Notes: a model not told the origin generated them from the letters alone. Positions 23,824 through 32,437 are shown, numbered from the stretch's first letter. The stretch: 64,000 bases of DNA from Nocardia niwae NBRC 108934 = DSM 45340 (GCF_001613465.1 NZ_BDCK01000038.1:1-64000), one strand, 5' to 3'. Program-made: numbers and translations.

Positions 23824-25482
23824 TCACATGCGCTCCGGCGCACTGACGCCGAGCAGGCCCAAGCCATTGGCCAGGACCTGCCGTGTGGCGTTGACCAGAG
23901 CGAGCCGGGCCGCGTTCGTCGGGGACACCGGGTCGTCGCCCAGCGGCAGCACGCGCAGGTTCTTGTTGGTCTGGAAACGGTGGTACGCGCCTGCCAGCTC
24001 CTCCAGGTAGCGGGCCACCCGGTGCGGTTCGCGCAGGCTCGCCGCGCTCGCCACCACGCGCGGGTATTCGCCGAGGGTGCGGATCAGCTCGCCTTCTTCC
24101 TCGGCCGACAGCAACGCGAGATCCGCTGCGACGGAACCGTATTCGAACTCCGCGGCATTGCGTGCGATGGACGCGGTCCGCGCGTGTGCGTACTGCACGT
24201 AGTAGACCGGGTTCTCATTGCTCTGGCTGGTCCACAGGTTCAGATCGATGTCGATGCTCGAGTTCACCGACGAACGCACCAGCGAGTACCGCGCCGCGTC
24301 CACGCCGATCGCCTCGACCAGGTCGTCGAGCGTCACCACGGTGCCCGCGCGCTTGCTCATCTTCACCGCCACGCCATCGCGCAGCAGGTTCACCATCTGC
24401 CCGATCAGCACCTCGACGGTCGCCGGGTCGTCACCGAACGCGGCCGCGGCGGCCTTCAGCCTGCCGATGTAGCCGTGGTGGTCGGCGCCGAGCATGTAGA
24501 TGCACAGGTCGAAGCCACGGGCCCGCTTGTCCTGGAAATAGGCGATGTCGCCCGCGATGTAGGCGGCTTTGCCGTCGCTCTTGAGAACCACCCGGTCCTG
24601 ATCGTCACCGTATTCCGAACTCGCGATCCACCAGGCGCCGTCCTTCTCGTACAGGTCGCCGGAGTTCTTCAGCCGCTCCACGGCCTGCTCGACCGCGCCA
24701 GAGGCGAACAGTGAGCTCTCGTTGAAGTAGACGTCGAAGTCGGTGCCGAACTCGTGCAGCGACTCCTTGATGTGCGTGAACATCAGCTCGACGCCCTCGG
24801 CCCGGAACAGCTCGAGGCGCTCGCCCTCCGGCTTGCTCAGCACGTCCGGGTGCGCGGCCACGATCTTGTCGGCGATCTCGCCGATGTATTCGCCCGCGTA
24901 GCCGTTCTCCGGGGTCGGCGCACCGGTGGCGGCCGCGACCAGCGAGGCGGCGAACCGATCGATCTGCGCGCCGTGGTCGTTGAAGTAGTACTCGCGCACC
25001 ACGTCGGCGCCTTGCGCGGCGAGGATGCGGCCCAGCGCGTCGCCGACCGAAGCCCACCGCGTACCGCCCAGGTGCACGGGGCCGGTCGGGTTGGCCGAGA
25101 CGAACTCCAGGTTGATGCGGGTGCCCCGCAGCGTCTCCGCGGTGCCGTACGCGGCGCCCGCGGCGAGCACCCGCTCGATGATCGCGCCCTGCGCGGAAGC
25201 CGCGAGGCGGATGTTCAGGAATCCGGGCCCGGCGACCTCGGCGGCGGCGATGCCGTCGGCGGCGGCCAGCGCGTCGGCCAGCCAGGTGGCCAGGTCGCGC
25301 GGCTTGGTCCCGGCGCGCTTGGCCACCTGCATCGCGACGTTCGTGGCATAGTCGCCGTGTTCGGGGTTGCGGGGACGCTCCACGGTGACCTCGTCGGGAA
25401 GGACAGCGGGGTCCAGTCCGCGTTCGACAAGCACCTTCGCCGCGGTCGAGCGAAGGAGATCTGCAAGGTCAGCTGGAGTCAC
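23824..25482 (-). CDS. argS: Arginyl-tRNA synthetase
   Basis: This class I aminoacyl-tRNA synthetase of 552 residues charges tRNA-Arg. The HIGH-type motif reads PVHLGG within [15 protein letters not shown], and the KMSK-type signature reads KMSKRAG. The N-terminal arginyl add-on domain and the C-terminal DALR anticodon-binding domain are both present. The start is GTG at 25482. It opens the minus-strand core cluster and is divergent from a DUF3105 gene 93 bases away. Confidence 0.97.
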   Translation of the reverse strand: MTPADLADLLRSTAAKVLVERGLDPAVLPDEVTVERPRNPEHGDYATNVAMQVAKRAGTKPRDLATWLADALAAADGIAAAEVAGPGFLNIRLAASAQGAIIERVLAAGAAYGTAETLRGTRINLEFVSANPTGPVHLGGTRWASVGDALGRILAAQGADVVREYYFNDHGAQIDRFAASLVAAATGAPTPENGYAGEYIGEIADKIVAAHPDVLSKPEGERLELFRAEGVELMFTHIKESLHEFGTDFDVYFNESSLFASGAVEQAVERLKNSGDLYEKDGAWWIASSEYGDDQDRVVLKSDGKAAYIAGDIAYFQDKRARGFDLCIYMLGADHHGYIGRLKAAAAAFGDDPATVEVLIGQMVNLLRDGVAVKMSKRAGTVVTLDDLVEAIGVDAARYSLVRSSVNSSIDIDLNLWTSQSNENPVYYVQYAHARTASIARNAAEFEYGSVAADLALLSAEEEGELIRTLGEYPRVVASAASLREPHRVARYLEELAGAYHRFQTNKNLRVLPLGDDPVSPTNAARLALVNATRQVLANGLGLLGVSAPERM

Positions 25483-25575
25483 GAGTCTCTATCCTATGGT
25501 CTTGGCGGGTGTACACCTCGGGGTGGGCACTGCGCAGCCAGCGGATCCATCAACGTCGAAAGAGCACACTGAGCG

Positions 25576-26496
25576 ATGCCTAGCAGTCCCAGCGCCAAAT
25601 CGGCCAAGGCCGCCAAGGCCGCGGCGAAGTTGTCCGCTCCCCGCAAACGGGGCAGACAAGGACAGCTTCCGAAGAAGAATCGGCAGGTCCCCTGGCTGGC
25701 CATCGGCGCGGCCGTAGTAATCATCGCATTGATCGGCGCATTGGCTTACAACCTGGTCCCCAAGTACCGGGAAAAGGCCGATCTGGAGAAGTTCACCCCG
25801 AGCGCGCAGAAGAAGGACCCGTCCGACGGGATCCCCGGCGTGGTGAAGAAGGAATACCCGGCCGGGCTGCACATCGGCTCCGGTCAGCGGGTGGCCTACG
25901 ACCAGGCGCCGCCGTTCGGCGGCCCGCACGACCAGTCCTGGGCGACCTGCACCGGCGTGGTCTACAGCAAGCCGATCCGGGTGGAGAACGCGGTGCACTC
26001 GCTCGAGCACGGCGCGGTGTGGATCGCCTACAACCCCGACAAGGTGAACGCCGACGGCATCGCGACGCTGAAGGCGAAGGTCGAGGGCAAGCCGTACACG
26101 ATGATGTCGCCCTACCCCGGCCTCGACTCCGCGGTGTCGCTGCAGTCCTGGGGTCATCAGTTGAAGCTGGACAGCGCGGACGACAAGCGCGTCGGCCAGT
26201 TCATCACCGCGCTGCGGCTGAACTCCTACGCCTACCCCGAGGTCGGCGCTGACTGCTCGACCATCGTCTTCGACACCGACAACCCGCCGCCGTTCGACCC
26301 CACGCCGCCCGGGCCCGACGCGGTGCCGATGGATGGCAAGGGCCTCCAGCCCGACCAGTCCGAACTCGGCGGCGCGCCCGGCGGGCTGCCCGGCGTTCCG
26401 GGCGTTCCGGGTCTCCCCGGGCTCCCCGGCATGCCCGGCGCTCCGGTGCCTGCGCCGCCCGCGCCCGCTCAGCCCGCACCCGGCGCGGGGCAGTAG
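25576..26496 (+). CDS. DUF3105 membrane-anchored protein with collagen-like tail
   Basis: This 306-residue protein has an Ala/Lys-rich cytoplasmic N-terminus and one membrane span (about residues 39-60). Its extracellular DUF3105 domain carries GGPHDQSWATCTGVVY and NAVHSLEHGAVWIAY, the His/Cys block typical of the family. The C-terminal 60 residues are Pro/Gly-rich with GLPG/GVPG triplets. The function is unknown. The next gene begins with a GTG that overlaps its TAG stop by one base, so the two are probably one operon. The DUF3105-DUF305 pairing is common in actinobacteria. Confidence 0.88.
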   Translation: MPSSPSAKSAKAAKAAAKLSAPRKRGRQGQLPKKNRQVPWLAIGAAVVIIALIGALAYNLVPKYREKADLEKFTPSAQKKDPSDGIPGVVKKEYPAGLHIGSGQRVAYDQAPPFGGPHDQSWATCTGVVYSKPIRVENAVHSLEHGAVWIAYNPDKVNADGIATLKAKVEGKPYTMMSPYPGLDSAVSLQSWGHQLKLDSADDKRVGQFITALRLNSYAYPEVGADCSTIVFDTDNPPPFDPTPPGPDAVPMDGKGLQPDQSELGGAPGGLPGVPGVPGLPGLPGMPGAPVPAPPAPAQPAPGAGQ

Positions 26497-27845
26497 TGGC
26501 CGGCGAGCGGGACGGCGCGGAGGCCGGAGCCTCCGCTGGTTCCGACGATCGTGGAGTCACCGGATCGGACGATCGTGTGGCGTCCGCCGAGTCCGGCACC
26601 CGGACCGAAGACGGTCGCCGCCGAGCCCGCGGGTCCGGTAAGCGCGCAGCCACCGGGCCCGCCGATCGCGCGGCATCGGGCGAGCCGGGCCCGCGTGAAG
26701 TCACCGGCGGCGCTCGCGCCGCGGCTGCCGAGTCGCACACCCCTGAAGTCACCGGGGCCGCCGGTCGCGACGCACCTGCCGGGTCTGACGATCGCGCAGC
26801 AGCCATCGAGTCCGGCGATCGCGAAGCTCCCGAACCGCGCAATCACGAAGCCTCCGGGTCCGGCAATCGTGAGATTCCCGAATCCGGCAATCGCGAAGCC
26901 TCCCAAACCCGCAATCGCGAAGCCTCGGGGTCCGGCGATCGGGAAGCCTCGGGGTCCGGCGATCGGGAAGCCTCGGGGTCCGGCGATCGGGAAGTCTCCG
27001 GGTCCGGCGAGATTCCCGGGTCCGGCGATCGCGTATCCATCGCCGACCAGCGAGTTCATACCTCGGCCGACGGTCGCGAAGCACACGTCAGGTCCGGCAT
27101 GCGTGAAATACCTGCGGGATCGAACGAGCGCCGATCCACCGACTCCGATCACGACCGGGCACCGGCCGGGTCCGGAATCGGTGGACAGTTCCGCCGCCAG
27201 CGCACCGCGCTGCTGACCCTCGGCATCATCGGGGCCATCCTCATCGGCTTCGCGATCGGCGTGCTCGCCCGGATTCCGCTGGACGGCGCCAAGGAGCCGG
27301 ATCCGGGCCCGGTCGACATCGGCTTCAGCCAGGACATGTCGGCGCATCACGCCCAAGCCGTCGAGATGGCGGGTGTGGTGCTGGTTCGTTCCACCGACAC
27401 CGAGGTGCGGCGGCTGGCCTACGACATCCTCACCACCCAGCAGAGTCAGATCGGGCGCATGCAGGGCTGGTTGCAATTGTGGGGCGAGCCCGCGCAGGGC
27501 GTGGACGGTTTCATGGGCTGGATGAGCGAGCAGATGAGCGGCCACGACCATTCCGGAGCCGACATGCCGCACCACTCCGGGCCGGTGTCCACCATGCCCG
27601 GCATGGCCACGCCCGCCGAACTCGCCGCGCTGCGCCAAGCCACCAGCCCCAAGCTGGACACGATGTTCTTGCAGCTGATGCTGCGCCACCACCAAGGCGG
27701 CCTGTCGATGATCGACTACGCCGCACAACACGCCGACACCACCGCGGTGCGCACCCTCGCCGAAACCATGGCCACCACCCAACGCGGCGAGTCCGACCTG
27801 ATGGCCACCATGCTCACCGCCCGCGGCGCCGCCCCCCTCCCCTGA
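26496..27845 (+). CDS. DUF305 protein with a long repetitive N-terminal extension
   Basis: The C-terminal half is a clear DUF305 domain. It has a membrane segment (about residues 235-257) and four-helix-bundle His motifs DMSAHHAQAVEMAG and LMLRHHQGGLSM, which in related proteins bind metals such as copper. The first 220 residues are low complexity (Ser, Gly, Asp, Arg, Glu), with an 8-residue tandem repeat encoded by 24-bp units at 26799-27038. The start is GTG at 26496, overlapping the previous stop. A later start near 27100 (MREIPAGS) is possible if the repeat is not translated. Confidence 0.8.
   Translation: MAGERDGAEAGASAGSDDRGVTGSDDRVASAESGTRTEDGRRRARGSGKRAATGPADRAASGEPGPREVTGGARAAAAESHTPEVTGAAGRDAPAGSDDRAAAIESGDREAPEPRNHEASGSGNREIPESGNREASQTRNREASGSGDREASGSGDREASGSGDREVSGSGEIPGSGDRVSIADQRVHTSADGREAHVRSGMREIPAGSNERRSTDSDHDRAPAGSGIGGQFRRQRTALLTLGIIGAILIGFAIGVLARIPLDGAKEPDPGPVDIGFSQDMSAHHAQAVEMAGVVLVRSTDTEVRRLAYDILTTQQSQIGRMQGWLQLWGEPAQGVDGFMGWMSEQMSGHDHSGADMPHHSGPVSTMPGMATPAELAALRQATSPKLDTMFLQLMLRHHQGGLSMIDYAAQHADTTAVRTLAETMATTQRGESDLMATMLTARGAAPLP
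26799..27038. repeat. 24-bp tandem repeat inside the DUF305 gene
   Basis: Consecutive 24-bp units keep strict register from 26799. Units at 26919-26942, 26943-26966 and 26967-26990 are identical; at least five flanking units are degenerate copies, and the last units shorten near 27000. Each unit encodes eight residues of the type S-G-S-G-D-R-E-A in the gene frame. The other five frames are also largely open across it. Confidence 0.85.
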
Positions 27846-27859
27846 CCCGAAACCCCGCC

Positions 27860-27885
27860 GCCGTCCGCCCTTTTTGGCGGACGGC
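27860..27885 (+). terminator. Terminator after the DUF305 gene
   Basis: A 10-bp perfect stem (27860-27869 and 27876-27885) encloses CTTTTT. It lies 15 bases past the stop codon, between this gene and the tRNA-Arg gene. Confidence 0.7.
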
Positions 27886-27951
27886 CACCGATACGATAGG
27901 CTGACCCAGCCCGATCGGACCGCCGTCCAGGCCCCGACCGAGCCCTATCCC

Positions 27952-28024
27952 GCCCTCGTAGCTCAGGGGATAGAGCGTCTGCCTCCGGAGCAGAAGGCCG
28001 CAGGTTCGAATCCTGCCGAGGGCA
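27952..28024 (+). tRNA. tRNA-Arg (anticodon CCG)
   Basis: It folds as a normal cloverleaf. The acceptor GCCCTCG (27952-27958) pairs with CGAGGGC (28017-28023), with discriminator A at 28024. The D arm contains AGCTCAGGGGATAGAGC, the anticodon stem TCTGC/GCAGA frames loop CTCCGGA, and the T loop is GGTTCGAATCC. Anticodon CCG reads codon CGG. The 3' CCA is not encoded. Confidence 0.95.
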
Positions 28025-28032
28025 CGCGACGC

Positions 28033-28070
28033 AATGGCTCCCGACCAGATTCTTCTGGTCGGGAGCCATT
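28033..28070 (+). terminator. Terminator after tRNA-Arg
   Basis: A perfect 17-bp stem (28033-28049 and 28054-28070) with loop TTCT begins nine bases past the tRNA 3' end. It also lies just beyond the stop of the minus-strand gene at 28098, so it may serve both directions. Confidence 0.8.
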
Positions 28071-28097
28071 GTCGTTCATGCCTTCTTTGCGCTGCGG

Positions 28098-28382
28098 TCA
28101 GCTGCTGCCGAACGCGCCGTGCGGTAGGAAGCTGTGGAACAGACGCCACAGCGGATCATTGCCGCGGCCACGGTCGTGATCCCCCGGCCAATCTTTGCCT
28201 TGGAAGTCGGGACGGTCGTCCCATCGGTCATGCCCGATTTCCGTACCGACGGCAGGGGTCGTCGCCGGATCGGCCGAGGCCGGAATCGTCGATATCGTCA
28301 GGGGAACAGCGGCGATTGCTCCAGCGACGAGTGCGCGGGCCAATATCCGACGCGCAGCGGTGGATGTGGTTGCCGAGAACAC
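28098..28382 (-). CDS. Small secreted protein, function unknown
   Basis: This 94-residue protein is unrecognised. It has a classical signal peptide: a basic N-terminus, hydrophobic core ALVAGAIAAVPLTIS, and cleavage after about ASA-D near residue 37. The mature part of about 57 residues is rich in Asp, His, Arg and Trp, with no cysteine. GTG at 28382 has GAAAGGA upstream. It converges on the tRNA-Arg terminator. Confidence 0.7.
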   Translation of the reverse strand: MFSATTSTAARRILARALVAGAIAAVPLTISTIPASADPATTPAVGTEIGHDRWDDRPDFQGKDWPGDHDRGRGNDPLWRLFHSFLPHGAFGSS

Positions 28383-28577
28383 CGGCAGGTCCTTTCTAGC
28401 GACAGTGAAGCGTGCACCCGTCCGCCTCGATCGAGGCGACAGGAGCGGGCCGGAGATCGACAGCGCCCAGGTACGGATGTCGAGTCACCGGCCCGGGTCG
28501 ACCGTACCCCGATCTTGTTATAAGGGAACGGTACGGGGCGAAACGGCCCACTCCCCGGCTATGCCGTCGGCGCCGCG

Positions 28578-28955
28578 TCAGTCCAGCAGGCGGTGGCAGA
28601 CGCTCGCATCCGCGCCACGGCCGTATGCCCGTTCGAAGTCCGCATAGTCGGGATCTATTTTGTTGTCCAAGTAGTACGGGACGAGAGCCGCCTCGACGCT
28701 GTTGCACACCCACGTCTCACCCGATCCGGTGTTTCGCAGCTGGAAGGTGATCCAGTGGTGGCCGGTGAGGGGAGCGCCCGCCGAGGCCGTGCATTCGCGA
28801 CCTTTGACTGAGCCGAACTGGGGTAGGTCGATCGTGTAGCCGCAGGTGTAGGTCGGCAGAGTTTGCGCCTCCGCGGCGGGGGCGGTCACCAGACCGGCGG
28901 TGGCGGCCAGCAGGAATATCGGCAGCCCGAGTCGGGCCGTGCGGGTTGTTTTCAT
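28578..28955 (-). CDS. Secreted four-cysteine protein, paralogue 1
   Basis: This 125-residue protein has a signal peptide (KTTRTARLGLPIFLLAATAG, cleavage after about AEA near residue 30). The mature domain of about 95 residues has four cysteines in contexts TYTCGY, GRECTAS, TWVCNS and ASVCHR, likely two disulfides. It is a tandem paralogue of the gene at 29020: the signal peptide, the mature start LPTYTC, the GAPL motif and all four cysteines match. The function is unknown. Confidence 0.75.
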   Translation of the reverse strand: MKTTRTARLGLPIFLLAATAGLVTAPAAEAQTLPTYTCGYTIDLPQFGSVKGRECTASAGAPLTGHHWITFQLRNTGSGETWVCNSVEAALVPYYLDNKIDPDYADFERAYGRGADASVCHRLLD

Positions 28956-29019
28956 CGCGGTTCCTGTTCGAAAGAGAAATCAGTACTTCTCGGCACTCAT
29001 AAGCAGCTGCCGCGCGCGG

Positions 29020-29394
29020 TCAGATCGGGCGACAGTTGCTCGCGTCCACACCGGCGTTGAGCACCGCCTCCGCCTCGTAAGATCCCATTTCCGGATGGAT
29101 CGGCTTGCCGAGGTACGGGAACGCGCCACCGCACTCCCATTTCTCACCGGTGACGCTGTTCTCCATCCTGACCGGATAGAAGTAATTGCCGTCCAGAGGA
29201 GCGCCCGGAGACGCTGCGCACCTGCGCGCTCGCATCGAGTTGAACACCGCGAGGTAGTCGGTGATGGGCGTGTACTTGCAGGTGTAGGTCGGCAGCGGGG
29301 GCTGCGCCACGGCAGTGGGTGCCGTCGCCAGACCAGCGGTCGCGGCCAGCACGAGCACGGGAAGTCCTAGGAGGGTCAGACGGGTTGTGATCAT
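29020..29394 (-). CDS. Secreted four-cysteine protein, paralogue 2
   Basis: This 124-residue protein is similar throughout to the neighbour at 28578: signal peptide ending about AVA-QPP, then cysteines in TYTCKY, ARRCAAS, KWECGG and ASNCRP. ATG at 29394 was chosen because AGGAG lies five bases upstream. The two genes are 64 bases apart in the same direction and are the product of a local duplication. The function is unknown. Confidence 0.75.
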   Translation of the reverse strand: MITTRLTLLGLPVLVLAATAGLATAPTAVAQPPLPTYTCKYTPITDYLAVFNSMRARRCAASPGAPLDGNYFYPVRMENSVTGEKWECGGAFPYLGKPIHPEMGSYEAEAVLNAGVDASNCRPI

Positions 29395-29439
29395 CAAGGC
29401 TCCTACGCGAGAAGGTAATCACTGTCGCGCGACCCTCAC

Positions 29440-29790
29440 AGGACGGCCTGAAGAAATCCTTAACGACTGGTAAGCACGGGCGGGCCCACGGCCGCGACTT
29501 CCGCGCCGGACCGGCCCGCTGGGACCGGATACCTCGACCGACGGCGGGATAGCGACGCACTGCGCGCCGACGTCGCCGCTGGGCGAAGTGCCCGTCTGCC
29601 AGGTTGCGGTAGCCCTATGCCCGGTCGAACCTGCCACGGACGACGCCGACGGTGAAGGTGTGCCATGCGCCGGACGTGAAGAGCAGCGCCGGGCCGGTCC
29701 CTGTCCGCCGACGCCCTGGCGAAGATCCGACTACTGGAACGCAGTAGCCCCACGTCGATGACGCGAGTGGCACACCACCGAGAGGTCTAC
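29440..29790 (-). pseudogene. Remnants of two DUF397-type genes
   Basis: On the minus strand, positions 29690-29615 encode GPALLFTSGAWHTFTVGV followed by a stop. This resembles the C-terminal half of DUF397 proteins (GPVL.F...W..F..GV). Directly after, 29620-29560 encodes TWQTGTSPSGDVGAQCVAI, which resembles a DUF397 N-terminus (W.TSS.S....CV.V). Neither piece continues into a full domain in one frame, so both look decayed. Intact DUF397 genes usually sit beside an XRE-type regulator; none is here. Confidence 0.4.
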
Positions 29791-29912
29791 TCGGCTTTTG
29801 CCGCAGCCATGTGCCACTCGCCGACTCGCCTGCTGGGAGGTGGTGGTGCATAGGATGGCGTCGGGGCTGTGTGAGACCGGGCATCTGGGTACGCGGAGGA
29901 GCGTGAACTGGA

Positions 29913-30620
29913 TTGGCTGACGCTGGGACCCGGCGCGGGTGGGTACTGCGCTGGACTGTGATAGGGATCGTGGTGACGGTCGCAGTGGTCGGGATCGTAT
30001 TGGTGACCGGGATCGGCGGAAGTAGGCCGCCGTTCGATCGGGACGCGGTGCCGGGGACCCAAGTCGTCTGGGTGACAGCCCCTGCGGGAGCCGACCGGGG
30101 GACGTTGGAATTGTGGCAGCGGAACCGGTTCTGGCGGTGGGAGCGGACGTTGGCGGTGCCCGCCTGGGTGGGCAAAGGGGGGATTTCGCGGGAGGCGAAG
30201 GAGGGGGAGGCGTATACGCCGGAGGGCACGTTCGCGTTGACCGAGGGCTTCGGCCGATTGCCGCACGCGGGCGCGAAGCTCCCCTACCTGCCGGTGGATC
30301 CGTCGAATACCTGGTGGTGGGTGTCGGATACGCAGAGCCCGCTGTACAACCAGAAATATCGATGCGCCGAGGGCGAGTGCCCGTTCGACACCACGCTCAG
30401 CGAGAATCTCGGCCGGACCGACCCGCAGTACAACTACGCGCTGGTCATCGATTACAACCGTTTTCCGGTGGCGCCGAATCGGGGCTCGGCCTTCTTCGTC
30501 CACGTCGAGGCAGGCAGGCCGACAGCTGGGTGTGTCGCGGTCCGCGACGACGTGCTGCGTACGCTGCTGAGCACCCTCGAGCCGTCGAGGAAGCCGGTTA
30601 TCGGCATGTACGCGACCTGA
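29913..30620 (+). CDS. L,D-transpeptidase-like (YkuD-type) membrane-anchored protein
   Basis: This 235-residue protein has an N-terminal membrane anchor (about residues 15-34) and an extracellular domain ending in FFVHVEAGRPTAGCVAV, the His197/Cys207 catalytic pair of YkuD-fold enzymes. The motif GCVAV, without the usual Arg, fits the subgroup related to COG3786. Such enzymes cross-link or anchor to peptidoglycan. Two further cysteines at 151 and 156 could form a disulfide. The start is probably TTG at 29913, about 11 bases after GGAGGAG; a GTG at 29958 is an alternative. Confidence 0.75.
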   Translation: MADAGTRRGWVLRWTVIGIVVTVAVVGIVLVTGIGGSRPPFDRDAVPGTQVVWVTAPAGADRGTLELWQRNRFWRWERTLAVPAWVGKGGISREAKEGEAYTPEGTFALTEGFGRLPHAGAKLPYLPVDPSNTWWWVSDTQSPLYNQKYRCAEGECPFDTTLSENLGRTDPQYNYALVIDYNRFPVAPNRGSAFFVHVEAGRPTAGCVAVRDDVLRTLLSTLEPSRKPVIGMYAT

Positions 30621-30837
30621 ATTTGTTGTCCGCAGTCGGCTTGCGGCGGTGTCCGGTGGCCGGTCGAACGGAGCGGCATCCGCTGGCCCTGCATGGTCAC
30701 CGAGCCGCCCCACCCACCACACACAGCCGACCGACCCCAACGGCACGGCCATCCTTGCGAATGTCGAATCCGGCTATCGGTCGCCGGCGTTGGGGGATAT
30801 AGATAAGGGATTTCTCGAATGCCGCCGTCATATGAGC

Positions 30838-30864
30838 GAAGGGCCCCGGAAGCCGGAGCCCTTC
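30838..30864. terminator. Bidirectional terminator between convergent genes
   Basis: A 12-bp stem with one mismatch (30838-30849 and 30853-30864) has a 3-base loop. It lies between the plus-strand gene ending at 30620 and the minus-strand gene ending at 30898. Confidence 0.6.
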
Positions 30865-30897
30865 TCGAGTGGTCGGGTGTCGCCTGCGATCAGAGGG

Positions 30898-31578
30898 TCA
30901 GGGCAGGGGTTCGGTGGGTTTGTCGGTGGTGAGCACACCGGCTCTGGTGAGGTAGCTGAAGGCGGGAGCCGTCAGGCCGGGCTGGAGGAAGTAGAAGTGG
31001 GCCTTGGTGACGGTGCCGTTCTCGGTGGCGTCGCACAGGGCGTGCAGGGCGGTGGGGTCGACGGTGAGCGCGGTGAGCTTGCCCGCCTCGTAGTCCATCT
31101 CCACCCACTTCGCGTGGATGGCGGCGCTCATCACGCTGCCGGTGAAGTCCTCGCGGTCGGAGGCCGCGCTGAGGCCGAGTTCGAGGCCGTCGTCGAGATC
31201 GGTCGGCGTGTGCTGCCAGCGGCCGAACTCCCACCAGCGCACAAAGCTGACCGGACCTTCGACGCCGCCGGGCAGCTTCCCCGTCGGTTCCACCGAGCGC
31301 ACCCAGGCGGGCGCGGCGGCCAGCGGGTCGTAGGAGGTCCCGGCGACCTCGTTGTCCTCATCCCTTCCGAATAGCAGCGCGCGGTCGCCGGGATATCTGA
31401 CCAGCGAGTACCAATTCCCCTCGCCGTCGTCGTTGATCAGCCGGCCGCCTTCCACTCTGGCCGTCTGCCCGATCTCCTGTCCGCTCGCGACCCGATCGGT
31501 ATGGGTCGCGGAAGTGATCACGTCCAAGACGGTCACGCGCGCCCACAGCACCTCGGGATGCGGCAACTGAAATCCCAT
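30898..31578 (-). CDS. Hypothetical protein
   Basis: This 226-residue cytoplasmic protein is not recognised. It has no signal peptide or membrane span, is rich in Trp and Asp (SFVRWWEFGRWQHTP near the middle), and has one cysteine. Composition and GC-rich third positions fit a real gene. ATG at 31578 was chosen over an upstream TTG at 31587; neither has a strong ribosome site. It is a single-gene unit between a terminator and a repeat-bearing intergenic region. Confidence 0.6.
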   Translation of the reverse strand: MGFQLPHPEVLWARVTVLDVITSATHTDRVASGQEIGQTARVEGGRLINDDGEGNWYSLVRYPGDRALLFGRDEDNEVAGTSYDPLAAAPAWVRSVEPTGKLPGGVEGPVSFVRWWEFGRWQHTPTDLDDGLELGLSAASDREDFTGSVMSAAIHAKWVEMDYEAGKLTALTVDPTALHALCDATENGTVTKAHFYFLQPGLTAPAFSYLTRAGVLTTDKPTEPLP

Positions 31579-32056
31579 GCCGGGCAACGTATCACCGGCC
31601 CCCTACGGCGACAACCGATCGGCAACCGGCCGGACAACCCGCTGAGCCGCGCGTGCCCGCCCTGGCAAATCGCGACGTAAGAGCCCCTCACAGGGGGCGC
31701 GCAGATGCGAGAAGAACGCGGCAAATGGACAGCTATGGCACCGCTCGGCCACAGCGTTGATCGTGCAGGATTCGCCGGTCAGGTCGGTTCGCTCCGAACC
31801 TGCGGCGCGCGGGGACGGAGCGCCGATGACACCGAGCCCGATACGACACCCCTCGGCCGCAAACCGCCGATCAAGTCGGCCCGCACCGAACCCTCGGCAC
31901 GCGGCGACACAGCCCTGATGGCACCGAGCCCGACACAGCACGCCTCGGCCGCGGACCGCCGGTGAGGTCGATTCACCCCGAACCTGCGGCCGCGGGGGAC
32001 GCGGCAACAGATGGCACCAAGCCCCCGGAGGGCACAGCTAGGCGACGGATCGCCGG
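31579..32056. other. Intergenic region holding a 92-bp tandem repeat
   Basis: No convincing gene is present. Open frames on both strands exist only because the repeat units keep some frames open. The left part (31579-31740) is unremarkable; the rest is described under the repeat at 31777-32054. Confidence 0.6.
31777..32054. repeat. Three tandem units of about 92 bp (minisatellite-like)
   Basis: Units run 31777-31868 (92 bp), 31869-31960 (92 bp) and 31961-32054 (94 bp). Each begins with G(G/A)TCAAGTCGG-like sequence and has CCGAACC near base 20. A central block like GATGGCACCGAGCCCG and an end of GGCCGC..ACCGCC follow. A fourth unit begins at 32055 (GGTCAGGTCGG) but is cut off by the 3' end of the gene at 32057-32431. 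A weak partial unit precedes the first. Units are diverged, so the array is old or under constraint. Confidence 0.75.
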
Positions 32057-32431
32057 TCAGGTCGGCTCCGATTCGGATCGCTCGGTGCGACGCGGACGCA
32101 GCGCGTAGGCCGGGACGAGCTGGTCGCGTACGTGCAGGTCGGGGCGCCCGTCGGCGAACTGGATGCTGTAGGTCACCCGCCCCATCCAGTCTCCGTCGAC
32201 GGTGGGCAACCAGTGCGTCAAGGTTCCGGGACGCTCGCCACGCATGATGACTCCCGCACCGTTCACATGCCGGGGGGTGCCCGGGTCGCGGACCAGGATC
32301 GCGTCCAAGCGCACCCAGACCGGCCGCGGCGGGTAGGTCAGCGTGCGGTAGTAGTGGCCGGTCCGACTGGGGTAGACCAGCTCGGGTTCCGTTCCTTCGG
32401 TTCGCGGCGTTTCATCGCTTATCGAACCCAT
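32057..32431 (-). CDS. Hypothetical protein
   Basis: This 124-residue soluble protein is unrecognised. It has a beta-rich pattern with many Arg, Trp and Tyr residues (GDWMGRVTYSIQFADGRPD) and no cysteine. The N-terminal 15 residues are polar and disordered-looking. ATG at 32431 lies inside the palindrome TCGAAC-CCAT-GTTCGA (32422-32437). The gene is divergent from an NTF2-like gene at 32571. Its last codons coincide with the beginning of a repeat unit. Confidence 0.55.
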   Translation of the reverse strand: MGSISDETPRTEGTEPELVYPSRTGHYYRTLTYPPRPVWVRLDAILVRDPGTPRHVNGAGVIMRGERPGTLTHWLPTVDGDWMGRVTYSIQFADGRPDLHVRDQLVPAYALRPRRTERSESEPT

Positions 32432-32437
32432 GTTCGA
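32422..32437. promoter_or_regulatory. Palindrome over the start codon of the 32431 gene
   Basis: TCGAAC and GTTCGA form perfect 6-bp arms around CCAT, whose last three bases are the complement of the ATG start. It shares GAAC/GTTC half-sites with the larger palindrome at 32525-32562 in the same divergent region, so one regulator might bind both. This is an inference from symmetry only. Confidence 0.35.

Noticed and set aside
31705-31965. Small plus-strand and minus-strand frames over the 92-bp repeat
   Set aside because: They stay open because the repeat units lack stops; codon composition differs between units, and there is no start signal.
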